Source: Paulinella micropora
Lineage: Eukaryota > Cercozoa > Imbricatea > Euglyphida
Assembly: GCA_009731375.1 (NCBI GenBank)
Contig: BJOX01000134.1
Coordinates: 566,365 to 606,669, forward strand
Length of the DNA: 40,305 nucleotides
Direction: 5' to 3'
Part shown: positions 19,692 to 31,100 of the stretch, one piece after another
How positions within the stretch are numbered: position 1 is the stretch's first letter
How the letters are laid out: the number at the start of each line of letters is the position of its first letter
The notes under the pieces: generated by a model
Seen by the model: the letters and a program-made list of their open reading frames with translations, nothing else
The model's database searches: none
Told to the model about the DNA's origin: nothing
Made by a program: the position numbers and the translations under genes

Positions 19692-21435
19692 TCACCCAGC
19701 CTTCTTGTTGAAGGTAGGCCTTTCGCCTCGACCCATCCCCGGGCCACGATGACCACCATCACCGTAATAATGACGACCCCTTCGCTGGAATCCCTGACCC
19801 CAGTAAGCTTCGTCATCGTTAGGCTCCAAGGGCCCCCCTTGATCTTTACTCTGCAGAATTTGTAGATTTCCTTGAGGGGGAGATTGAGGCTTAGGACCAG
19901 TGTATTTCCATCCATCGACCATGGTCTTCTGCACGCAACGCATTGCTCGACCAACCATGCCGTCCTCGACATTCCATATCTCCGGGGCTGGCGTCTACAC
20001 TGTCCACCTTCATGGATGCCCACAGCTCCGTATGCCCTTGGAGCTCCTTGACCAACTTAGCAAAAGTAGCATTCTTGTCGAAAAGGACCTCAGCTACCGC
20101 CTTATAGGCCTCAGCCCTTGAGAGTATGATGGCCATATCCATCACTCTCTGAAACGCATAGTGCAACACTGGCTTCTTTGCCAGCGTCCACTTGGCTTCA
20201 TTCTTAAGCTGATCCACCTCCTGATTCTTCGACGAAAAGGAATGAAAATTCTTCTTGCTCCTGAGCATGAGACCAATGCTCTTCACACATGGCATCCGAT
20301 CTCAAAAGCTTGAGCTGTTCCCAGTGAGTGCTCCATTCCTCACTCTTCGAGATCCATTCGTTGTCAACAGCCGATTCAAAACGAAAAAACCTGTTCGCCA
20401 CATTGGCAACCTCCTCGGGCAGTACAATGCCTGCCGAACGACAGACCCGACGCACTTCTGCCAGCCAAGCACGAATATCAGCAACATGTTTCGTGTCCGA
20501 TGTCTTGTTGACATCAATGGAGAAAGCCTTTTGTTCTCCCAAGAGACGATCCACGTCTTTCTGATGTCGTTCCATCGTACGACGTCGTTCCTCATCATTC
20601 CTTTCGATCTTACGAGTCCAAGAGGAGACATTCTGCTTTCTGCGAGCATCCTGCTGATTCCAAGCAATAGCAAAATGAGCAAAAGCCCTAGCCATGAAAG
20701 CAATCGAATCTGCCACCAGCAGTTGCTCCACTGTATCGAGCTTCGGAGAGGCCGTGACACTGAAGCCCAACTGGGAAGATTCCCACTTCCATCCCTTGTG
20801 TTCCAAAGCTGATCCATTGGGTGGAAGAGTTTGGTGAGAACGTCGTCCATCGAGGCGACATTCACCGATACGCCCGGAGGACGAAAAATGAGATTGCACA
20901 TTGCGTACACAGTGGATGACACCCTCCCACGCTCGACCATGCAAAAGAGCGAAATTTTGCACTTCCTCCCACTTGGGTGTCCTTTCTCTAAGACCTCCCA
21001 AGCATGCCAGCAACCAATCAAGTCATACAGAGGTTGCCCATGTTGCTTGTAGAAATCCTTGAATAATCCCATACTCAAGGCAACAACATTCCATACCTCC
21101 GTTAGGACCAGTCTGCCCGCTGTAAAATTGAAATTCACCAGCCTGTCGGTGGAAGCCATCAGTCTGGACGCTGCCAACTTCTCAGGCGTCAAATATGGAG
21201 TTCCCATCCCCACAGCTTCTGAGATTTGAACAACCATCTCAGCTGCCACCAAGACGTTAGCCACTGTAGTCTGTCCCACTACAATTGTAGACCACACATC
21301 TCGATTAACTTCTTGTCCAGTTCCCAAGGCATCGACGACTGTCTTGACAGTCTGAGCTGCCTTTATCGATGGAAGCTGATCAGCCCAACTGTCCCCAGTC
21401 AGACGAGCTTGCCAAATCGCCTGTAAATCGTCCAT
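19692..21435 (-). pseudogene. Gypsy gag region, frame-broken (copy A)
   Basis: Begins MDDLQAIWQARL at 21435 and ends with TGA at 19692. The reading alternates between frames (20302-21435, 20204-21013, 19891-20295, 19692-19958). A coiled-coil-like charged segment (ERNDEERRRTMERHQKDVDRL) lies near 20500-20620. The end is Gly/Arg-rich (RRGRHYYGDGGHRGPGMGRGE), like an RGG box. I see no CCHC knuckle. Assigned as gag by position between the 5' leader and protease/RT, not by homology I can name. Confidence 0.65.
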
Positions 21436-21976
21436 GAGACGAGCAGGTGTTCAAACAAGCATAGGAGTAGCCCTCCTGAAGACAAAGAACTAGTTCCCAA
21501 GGCTGATGTCAGCCCCATCCTGCGTAGACCGACCGACGGAGGCATCCTCAAGCCTCCGACACCACCACCCAACGGTGTATCATACGGACTTCCTAGCATC
21601 CTCCTTCTCCTCTGCAATGATAGCATGTAAGATTGAGAGAAAAACAGAGAGGGTAGATGAAAAACAGAATGCACACAACATACACACACAACACTGCTTC
21701 CCAACAGCTTATGTGATATGCCTGTGTCCCTTTGCTACCTTGTTCAAGTCAAACCCAGACGTGTGCACTCCTAATCCTCACACACAATCTGTTTCTATCC
21801 CTCTCCCCCTAAGGGAGAATCCAACTAACTCAACAAAACTTGAAAAAGGTCAACACCCTTTTCTGTTCGGATTTTCAAGCTGTCAAAAACCCCAAGAAAA
21901 TCAAAGCGAGAAAAACGTGAGAACTTTGGCTTTTTGTGAAGCTCACGAAAAGCAAAAGCAAACACCGTTCAATTTT
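21436..21976 (-). other. Gypsy 5' untranslated leader
   Basis: About 540 bp between the primer-binding site and the first gag codon, with no domain-bearing frame. It is repeated almost unchanged at 26160-26700 and 38731-39271. Confidence 0.6.
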
Positions 21977-21989
21977 GTTAGTGACTCCA
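21977..21989 (-). promoter_or_regulatory. Primer-binding site of the gypsy element
   Basis: On the minus strand TGGAGTCACTAAC starts two bases after the LTR end. TGG pairs with the CCA end of a tRNA. The implied primer tRNA would have U as discriminator base; I cannot name it. It is not the plant-type initiator-Met PBS. Confidence 0.65.
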
Positions 21990-21991
21990 GA

Positions 21992-22122
21992 TGTAACAGG
22001 AACAGCTACTCTGACACTTAGTCGTCACTCAACAGTAGAGAGGCAGACCAAGCATAAGAGTCAAGTAACGACAAGCCGGACGACACTCAATGCCACTATG
22101 TATTGTGCGGGCCGGCCGACAA
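21992..22122 (-). repeat. Gypsy 5' LTR fragment, cut by LINE (copy A)
   Basis: 131 bp matching the 3' LTR from its TGT edge to GGCCGACAA, where identity stops abruptly and the LINE 3' end begins. Confidence 0.88.
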
Positions 22123-23010
22123 CACATGTTAATGAAAATTACTGGAAATTAGTGTGGGAACTAGTTCAAGTTGTGATATTTTTATCTACAGCTTTACTTT
22201 TTTTTAAACCTTGTGGTTCGGAAGGAGATCGCAACCCTTTTTCAACTTTTTTTTTTAAATGTTTACGCCGGTCCGCAGGGATATAATAGGAAACGACAAG
22301 CCATTTCCCGTGATCCCACCACGTTTTTTGACTTGGCTTTTTTTTCACAAGAAAATATTTTAATAATAATAAAACGTTGTACAAATAATAGAAACTAATT
22401 CATAAATATTAATAGTCCTAGTCAGAGTGCTCATAGTTTAAACTAGCTATAGCTAAAAGCTAATTACTCAAATCGACGCGATTCCCTATGGGAAAGCAGA
22501 TGCGAGGCTGATAGACCGTCTCTTGTGCTGTGGGAGTCTGTGCGGATGTAGGCAGTTGGACTTCCTGAGTTGATGCATCCAGTTGATGTAATTCCAGCGA
22601 TGGATTGCAAAGTGAAGAATAGTCTTGATCCGTAGAGCGTACGCTTGCGGACTGTAGATCGATGGCATGTAGAATGCTGCCTGCTCACCGATGTTCCTCA
22701 TGAAGACTTGAGCATGCGTTCCAAATCCACCGAAGGTAGACATGACAAAGGGGATGAATTCCGCGCCAGCCTCTTACATCCTTCCGCGTGTTTGTTGATT
22801 TTTTCGGTTTCACGCTTCTCGATGGCAGCATTCACGTCGCGAATGGTATCTTCGACATAGGATGGAGCGATAGGGTTGGTGACTGCAAGATCAGTGTCAA
22901 GCTGTAGCGGAGAGGTAGTATTCGCAGAGGTGAAAACAGCAAGGTCGATCCATCGTTTCTCGTCATTGTAGTAACGAGGCTCGAGCTTTGCGTTCATCCC
23001 ACCTACCTTT
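22123..23010 (-). mobile_element. LINE-like 3' fragment (copy A)
   Basis: 3' UTR (22123-22463) and the last part of the LINE ORF, same sequence as 27803-28690. Lacks one G in GCCTGCTTACATCC (here CCTCTTAC, near 22770), which breaks the frame inside the endonuclease-like domain. Ends at the 711-N gap. Confidence 0.85.
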
Positions 23011-23721
23011 NNNNNNNNNNNNNNNNNNNNNNNNNNNNNNNNNNNNNNNNNNNNNNNNNNNNNNNNNNNNNNNNNNNNNNNNNNNNNNNNNNNNNNNNNN
23101 NNNNNNNNNNNNNNNNNNNNNNNNNNNNNNNNNNNNNNNNNNNNNNNNNNNNNNNNNNNNNNNNNNNNNNNNNNNNNNNNNNNNNNNNNNNNNNNNNNNN
23201 NNNNNNNNNNNNNNNNNNNNNNNNNNNNNNNNNNNNNNNNNNNNNNNNNNNNNNNNNNNNNNNNNNNNNNNNNNNNNNNNNNNNNNNNNNNNNNNNNNNN
23301 NNNNNNNNNNNNNNNNNNNNNNNNNNNNNNNNNNNNNNNNNNNNNNNNNNNNNNNNNNNNNNNNNNNNNNNNNNNNNNNNNNNNNNNNNNNNNNNNNNNN
23401 NNNNNNNNNNNNNNNNNNNNNNNNNNNNNNNNNNNNNNNNNNNNNNNNNNNNNNNNNNNNNNNNNNNNNNNNNNNNNNNNNNNNNNNNNNNNNNNNNNNN
23501 NNNNNNNNNNNNNNNNNNNNNNNNNNNNNNNNNNNNNNNNNNNNNNNNNNNNNNNNNNNNNNNNNNNNNNNNNNNNNNNNNNNNNNNNNNNNNNNNNNNN
23601 NNNNNNNNNNNNNNNNNNNNNNNNNNNNNNNNNNNNNNNNNNNNNNNNNNNNNNNNNNNNNNNNNNNNNNNNNNNNNNNNNNNNNNNNNNNNNNNNNNNN
23701 NNNNNNNNNNNNNNNNNNNNN
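23011..23721. other. 711-N assembly gap
   Basis: Unknown bases between the LINE 3' fragment (copy A) and the second gag block (copy B). Confidence 0.98.
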
Positions 23722-26159
23722 GCACCAGCATAAGGGGTATTCCCCATACCAGTACCCTCCTGTTGATACCGATTTGAGCCCAGACGCTCCCTGGACCTTG
23801 ATCGATCACGATCCCGATCTCGCGGCGGTGACCGTGCACGCTCCCTCGAGCCCCGCTGTCGATCGTAGCCTCCCCGATCCTTATCATAGCGAGATCGCCC
23901 TCCCGTTCCTTGATCGTTACGGCCACCTTCGCTTGGACGACCCCGCGATCGCGAACGGCTACGCCGATCCATCGACCTCGCTCGCTCTCGACGCTCATCA
24001 GAGCTCGACGCTGGCCCCTTGTACACCCAAGCGGGATCCTCCATGCTGGGACCCCATTTCAAGGGGTCATCCCTTCCAAACGAGACCGGTGCGTCCCCCT
24101 CATACAAATTGAGTGGGTTCCATACATTGTACTTCTCCCAATCACCCCTCATATAAGGTTTATCCCCAGGGTCGATCCATCCTTTTGAATCATACGCCTT
24201 CTTATCACGCTTAAGAAGGTTGCCGAGCTCTTCCCGGTACTTGCCCGTATCAAGCAGCTTTCGGAAAGGACCCACAGGCCAATCGTGGCGTATCCTTTCC
24301 AAAACCTCCTTCTGAACAGAGTTATCCCAATGATCCGGATGCCACTTTTCATATGCAGCCTTGCACATAGCTCCCGTCTTGAGCCATAAAGCCGCAGCCC
24401 TCTTCATACAAAGGGCTCACCCAGCCTTCTTGTTGAAGGTAGGCCTTTCGCCTCGACCCATCCCCGGGCCACGATGACCACCATCACCGTAATAATGACG
24501 ACCCCTTCGCTGGAATCCCTGACCCCAGTAAGCTTCGTCATCGTTAGGCTCCAAGGGCCCCCCTTGATCTTTACTCTGCAGAATTTGTAGATTTCCTTGA
24601 GGGGGAGATTGAGGCTTAGGACCAGTGTATTTCCATCCATCGACCATGGTCTTCTGCACGCAACGCATTGCTCGACCAACCATGCCGTCCTCGACATTCC
24701 ATATCCCGGGGCTGGCGTCTACACTGTCCACCTTCATGGATGCCCACAGCTCCGTATGCCCTTGGAGCTCCTTGACCAACTTAGCAAAAGTAGCATTCTT
24801 GTCGAAAAGGACCTCAGCTACCGCCTTATAGGCCTCAGCCCTTGAGAGTATGATGGCCATATCCATCACTCTCTGAAACGCATAGTGCAACACTGGCTTC
24901 TTTGCCAGCGTCCACTTGGCTTCATTCTTAAGCTGATCCACCTCCTGATTCTTCGACGAAAAGGAATGAAAATTCTTCTTGCTCCTGAGCATGAGACCAA
25001 TGCTCTTCACACATGGCATCCGATCTCAAAAGCTTGAGCTGTTCCCAGTGAGTGCTCCATTCCTCACTCTTCGAGATCCATTCGTTGTCAACAGCCGATT
25101 CAAAACGAAAAAACCTGTTCGCCACATTGGCAACCTCCTCGGGCAGTACAATGCCTGCCGAACGACAGACCCGACGCACTTCTGCCAGCCAAGCACGAAT
25201 ATCAGCAACATGTTTCGTGTCCGATGTCTTGTTGACATCAATGGAGAAAGCCTTTTGTTCTCCCAAGAGACGATCCACGTCTTTCTGATGTCGTTCCATC
25301 GTACGACGTCGTTCCTCATCATTCCTTTCGATCTTACGAGTCCAAGAGGAGACATTCTGCTTTCTGCGAGCATCCTGCTGATTCCAAGCAATAGCAAAAT
25401 GAGCAAAAGCCCTAGCCATGAAAGCAATCGAATCTGCCACCAGCAGTTGCTCCACTGTATCGAGCTTCGGAGAGGCCGTGACACTGAAGCCCAACTGGGA
25501 AGATTCCCACTTCCATCCCTTGTGTTCCAAAGCTGATCCATTGGGTGGAAGAGTTTGGTGAGAACGTCGTCCATCGAGGCGACATTCACCGATACGCCCG
25601 GAGGACGAAAAATGAGATTGCACATTGCGTACACAGTGGATGACACCCTCCCACGCTCGACCATGCAAAAGAGCGAAATTTTGCACTTCCTCCCACTTGG
25701 GTGTCCTTTCTCTAAGACCTCCCAAGCATGCCAGCAACCAATCAAGTCATACAGAGGTTGCCCATGTTGCTTGTAGAAATCCTTGAATAATCCCATACTC
25801 AAGGCAACAACATTCCATACCTCCGTTAGGACCAGTCTGCCCGCTGTAAAATTGAAATTCACCAGCCTGTCGGTGGAAGCCATCAGTCTGGACGCTGCCA
25901 ACTTCTCAGGCGTCAAATATGGAGTTCCCATCCCCACAGCTTCTGAGATTTGAACAACCATCTCAGCTGCCACCAAGACGTTAGCCACTGTAGTCTGTCC
26001 CACTACAATTGTAGACCACACATCTCGATTAACTTCTTGTCCAGTTCCCAAGGCATCGACGACTGTCTTGACAGTCTGAGCTGCCTTTATCGATGGAAGC
26101 TGATCAGCCCAACTGTCCCCAGTCAGACGAGCTTGCCAAATCGCCTGTAAATCGTCCAT
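23722..26159 (-). pseudogene. Gypsy gag region, second copy (B)
   Basis: Near-identical to 18997-21435. It contains the RS-rich frame (23722-24407) and the gag frames (24417-25019, 24928-25737, 25026-26159). One base fewer near 24705 (ATCCCGGGG versus ATCTCCGGGG) makes the 200-codon frame 24417-25019 continuous where copies A and C switch frame, so B may preserve the ancestral reading at this spot. The TGA before MKRAAALW is retained. Confidence 0.7.
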
Positions 26160-26846
26160 GAGACGAGCAGGTGTTCAAACAAGCATAGGAGTAGCCCTCC
26201 TGAAGACAAAGAACTAGTTCCCAAGGCTGATGTCAGCCCCATCCTGCGTAGACCGACCGACGGAGGCATCCTCAAGCCTCCGACACCACCACCCAACGGT
26301 GTATCATACGGACTTCCTAGCATCCTCCTTCTCCTCTGCAATGATAGCATGTAAGATTGAGAGAAAAACAGAGAGGGTAGATGAAAAACAGAATGCACAC
26401 AACATACACACACAACACTGCTTCCCAACAGCTTATGTGATATGCCTGTGTCCCTTTGCTACCTTGTTCAAGTCAAACCCAGACGTGTGCACTCCTAATC
26501 CTCACACACAATCTGTTTCTATCCCTCTCCCCCTAAGGGAGAATCCAACTAACTCAACCAAACTTGAAAAAGGTCAACACCCTTTTCTGTTCGGATTTTC
26601 AAGCTGTCAAAAACCCCAAGAAAATCAAAGCGAGAAAAACGTGAGAACTTTGGCTTTTTGTGAAGCTCACGAAAAGCAAAAGCAAACACCGTTCAATTTT
26701 GTTAGTGACTCCAGATGTAACAGGAACAGCTACTCTGACACTTAGTCGTCACTCAACAGTAGAGAGGCAGACCAAGCATAAGAGTCAAGTAACGACAAGC
26801 CGGACGACACTCAATGCCACTATGTATTGTGCGGGCCGGCCGACAA
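26160..26846 (-). repeat. Gypsy leader, PBS and LTR fragment (copy B)
   Basis: Leader 26160-26700, primer-binding site 26701-26713 and LTR fragment 26716-26846, identical to copy A except for an A-to-C change (CAACCAAACTTG, near 26560). Confidence 0.85.
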
Positions 26847-27626
26847 CACATGTTAATGAAAATTACTGGAAATTAGTGTGGGAACTAGTTCAAGTTGTGA
26901 TATTTTTATCTACAGCTTTACTTTTTTTTAAACCTTGTGGTTCGGAAGGAGATCGCAACCCTTTTTCAACTTTTTTTTTTAAATGTTTACGCCGGTCCGC
27001 AGGGATATAATAGGAAACGACAAGCCATTTCCCGTGATCCCACCACGTTTTTTGACTTGGCTTTTTTTTCACAAGAAAATATTTTAATAATAATAAAACG
27101 TTGTACAAATAATAGAAACTAATTCATAAATATTAATAGTCCTAGTCAGAGTGCTCATAGTTTAAACTAGCTATAGCTAAAAGCTAATTACTCAAATCGA
27201 CGCGATTCCCTATGGGAAAGCAGATGCGAGGCTGATAGACCGTCTCTTGTGCTGTGGGAGTCTGTGCGGATGTAGGCAGTTGGACTTCCTGAGTTGATGC
27301 ATCCAGTTGATGTAATTCCAGCGATGGATTGCAAAGTGAAGAATAGTCTTGATCCGTAGAGCGTACGCTTGCGGACTGTAGATCGATGGCATGTAGAATG
27401 CTGCCTGCTCACCGATGTTCCTCATGAAGACTTGAGCATGCGTTCCAAATCCACCGAAGGTAGACATGACAAAGGGGATGAATTCCGCGCCAGCCTCTTA
27501 CATCCTTCCGCGTGTTTGTTGATTTTTTCGGTTTCACGCTTCTCGATGGCAGCATTCACGTCGCGAATGGTATCTTCGACATAGGATGGAGCGATAGGGT
27601 TGGTGACTGCAAGATCAGTGTCAAGC
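26847..27626 (-). mobile_element. LINE-like 3' fragment (copy B)
   Basis: Same 3' UTR and ORF end as copy A, with the same missing G. Stops at the 10-N gap 27627-27636. Confidence 0.85.
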
Positions 27627-27636
27627 NNNNNNNNNN
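27627..27636. other. 10-N scaffold gap
   Basis: Fixed-size gap. The 946 bp before it (26681-27626) recur right after it (27637 to about 28583). Confidence 0.98.
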
Positions 27637-27802
27637 AGCAAACACCGTTCAATTTTGTTAGTGACTCCAGATGTAACAGGAACAGCTACTCTGACACTTA
27701 GTCGTCACTCAACAGTAGAGAGGCAGACCAAGCATAAGAGTCAAGTAACGACAAGCCGGACGACACTCAATGCCACTATGTATTGTGCGGGCCGGCCGAC
27801 AA
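27637..27802 (-). repeat. PBS and LTR fragment (copy D)
   Basis: A fourth copy of the leader end, primer-binding site and 131-bp LTR piece (27672-27802), again followed by the LINE at the same base. Confidence 0.88.
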
Positions 27803-28165
27803 CACATGTTAATGAAAATTACTGGAAATTAGTGTGGGAACTAGTTCAAGTTGTGATATTTTTATCTACAGCTTTACTTTTTTTTAAACCTTGTGGTTCG
27901 GAAGGAGATCGCAACCCTTTTTCAACTTTTTTTTTTAAATGTTTACGCCGGTCCGCAGGGATATAATAGGAAACGACAAGCCATTTCCCGTGATCCCACC
28001 ACGTTTTTTGACTTGGCTTTTTTTTCACAAGAAAATATTTTAATAATAATAAAACGTTGTACAAATAATAGAAACTAATTCATAAATATTAATAGTCCTA
28101 GTCAGAGTGCTCATAGTTTAAACTAGCTATAGCTAAAAGCTAATTACTCAAATCGACGCGATTCC

Positions 28166-31100
28166 CTATGGGAAAGCAGATGCGAGGCTGATAGACCGTC
28201 TCTTGTGCTGTGGGAGTCTGTGCGGATGTAGGCAGTTGGACTTCCTGAGTTGATGCATCCAGTTGATGTAATTCCAGCGATGGATTGCAAAGTGAAGAAT
28301 AGTCTTGATCCGTAGAGCGTACGCTTGCGGACTGTAGATCGATGGCATGTAGAATGCTGCCTGCTCACCGATGTTCCTCATGAAGACTTGAGCATGCGTT
28401 CCAAATCCACCGAAGGTAGACATGACAAAGGGGATGAATTCCGCGCCAGCCTGCTTACATCCTTCCGCGTGTTTGTTGATTTTTTCGGTTTCACGCTTCT
28501 CGATGGCAGCATTCACGTCGCGAATGGTATCTTCGACATAGGATGGAGCGATAGGGTTGGTGACTGCAAGATCAGTGTCAAGCTGTAGCGGAGAGGTAGT
28601 ATTCGCAGAGGTGAAAACAGCGAGGTCGATCCATCGTTTCTCGTCATTGTAGTAACGAGGCTCGAGCTTTGCGTTCATCCCACCTACCTTTAAAACGTCC
28701 TCATACAATAGCTTTACAAGGCCATCATGCTTGAGCTTAGCAGCAGAACCGCGCTTGTGTGTGCATGTGTTGTCAGTGTGTGTTTCAAGTGCAGAGAGAG
28801 TGAAAAAGGTAGCTTTGCATTCGCAGCAAGCATAAGGTCCTGGGTCGGGTGGCCGTTCTTTTGATAGGTCGACAAGGCCGGCACGCCTTTGTCCCATGAG
28901 ATCCCATGCCTGATCTTGAAGTACAAGGCATCTGTGGATGGGTGGGCATGTAAGAGCAATTTTAGCGCCTTCAGCAAGTAGAGCGTTCTGACGTGCTCGT
29001 TCAACGTCGGGGACGTCACGTGCTCGCCAGTTCTCAAATCGCTGAAAGTTGTGCTGAGCAAGAAAGCATTTTTGTAATTTGCAAAAACGTAGAGCATATT
29101 TATCAATATCGGCACGAGCAGATAGGTATGGAGAGGAGGGCAGAGCATAGTGTTGTATAAATGAGGGGAAAGAGAGAGAAGTAAAGTCATCACAAAGGGG
29201 GAGTAGAGTGGTGATGGGGATGGAGAGGTTGATGCCGCCCGAGTGCTTTGTAACTGGGTTGTCATTCGCCTGAGCGCGCAGTCGATCCAGAGTAGGACAG
29301 ATTTCTAAGAAGAGAGGGAGAGGGTTAGGATGATACTTATTATCAGCATTCAAAACGGATGCAACATAGCTAGGATTCACTATCTCAAGCGCGGCCCAAA
29401 TCCTGGGTGCAGCGTCTGCAAGTGATGCAGCGTATGCGATGGGGGCAAGAGCCTTAACATCAAACAATCTGAAGCCACATGAGTGTACAGGCAGGCAGGC
29501 TTGAGCACGAACTGAGTTTTGCACGTCATCAGGTAGCGAGTGAAAGGCACCTGCATCTACACCAAAGACATGCAAGAATGTGTCGTGCATGTGATGATCG
29601 ATCTGGTTGATGATGTTTGAGAAGAGAGATGTGGGGATGGTGCGCATGAGATGAACAAGATAGCTGGGCAATGTTTTGGATAAAGTGTGGTATGCAATTT
29701 GATGTTCCATTCTCTCATCTTTGAGAGCGTCAAAGACAGGTAAGATTTTGGATAATACGTCCTTAGATATCTCGTTCATCATCTCTTGCTTCCATTCGTC
29801 GTCCTTGAAGTCGCCAATTACGCCCTTGAGCGTCTTCGTCCACCCGTGCTTGATTGGTTTCCCATGTTCCGTAGCAAAATCGATAAGTGATTGTGGCGGT
29901 GGATGGCGTGACGGCCAGAGGATGCATTCAATGTTGAAGTTGAGATCATAAGGCTTATTGGCAATGAACTTCTTGGTGGCAGCGACGACTGATTCCGCAT
30001 CGGTACCCACGAAGTGAAAGTTGTCTGCATACGATATACACTCTGCTCGCGTACCCTCAAGTGCTTCCTCCGTAAGGCCAATCATGGAGTTGCATGCCAG
30101 TGCCATTGATAGAGAGCAGCCTTGATTACAGCCATCGTTGTGGCCCATGCCAATGTATGGCTTCCCTGACCAATCTTTGTAGACAACCCATGATTCCGCA
30201 TCATTGCCATATTGTAGGTCGATACAGCCGTAGTGATACTTAAGCTTCTCTTGATTGTAGGCAGCTTGAAGCATTGCTTTCCTTTCTCTGCTGTTGAAGA
30301 AATTCTCTGCATCCAAGATAATGCAGGCTGGGGAAGGGGCTGCTGGGCAGGAGAGGATGGACTGGATGGTGAGGATAGCGGCTTGAGATCCTCCGTTCAA
30401 GCCTACAGCGTATTGTGTACGGTGCAAGAGCGTATCTTGTCCTGGCGCTCGATCATGCTTGATAGTAATGGCGCGATCGACGATAGTAAGGAGGCCACAT
30501 CCCCACGAGAGTGGCCGCAACTTTTCTTTCTTTTCGTTGTACCACTTTCCCATGCAGTCTCTGACACGTAGGTGGGGTCTCGTCATTGCAGGAATGTTGT
30601 TGTGTGCAAGGTGAGATAGTAGGCTGATGAGGCAATCCTTGCTGTTAGGATCGTCGAGAAGATATAGGAGGAGCTTGGGCGTCCATCCATAAATGTCTCT
30701 AAGATTATCGCGCTGGAGCTGGGATATGGCTGCCCGTACATTAGCATCTTCAATTTTTACCAATACCACGCTAGGTGGGCTTGGTAAAGCGCTGCTGTTT
30801 GAGCTAGGAGCTCGCTTCAGCAGCTTATGAGCAAGCTTTTCTTGTACTTTGGAATCAGTTATATCCGCAGGCGCATCCAGGTTTGTAATCTTATCGGATT
30901 TATGGGTCTTGTTACCCTTGGTGATGCGTTTGATGTTCCTGATCAGCCGTTCCTTTGTATCAAGGTTTGGCCGCCGGTCATCATCAGCAGGAGGGGCCGG
31001 CATGCTGGCGGAGGTGATTGATGATGGCATGCTGAGGCGTTGCAGCTGAGCTTCAAGCTTCTTCCTCAGTCTTCGTTTGGACATTTGAAGTGCTAGTGAT

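Larger units (their letters stand above)
12278..22122 (-). mobile_element. Ty3/gypsy LTR retrotransposon, degenerate
   Basis: Minus-strand element with its 3' LTR at the left, then pol domains in the order (5' to 3' on the minus strand) gag, protease-like, RT, RNase H, integrase: the Ty3/gypsy order. The 5' side has a primer-binding site and an LTR fragment. LTR ends read TG..CA. The two LTRs differ at about six of 131 aligned bases (~95% identity), so the insertion is not brand new. Multiple frame changes, a stop and an internal inversion make it non-autonomous. The 5' LTR is cut by a LINE-like element. Confidence 0.9.

Noticed and set aside
20255-20812. 185-residue plus-strand ORF repeated three times
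   Set aside because: Antisense of gag; conserved only through block identity.
21506-22021. 171-residue plus-strand ORF repeated in three copies
   Set aside because: Lies in the gypsy leader on the antisense strand; repeats only because the block repeats. No domain.
28714-29265. 183-residue minus-strand ORF inside the LINE
   Set aside because: Alternative frame of the LINE polyprotein, low complexity, no domain.
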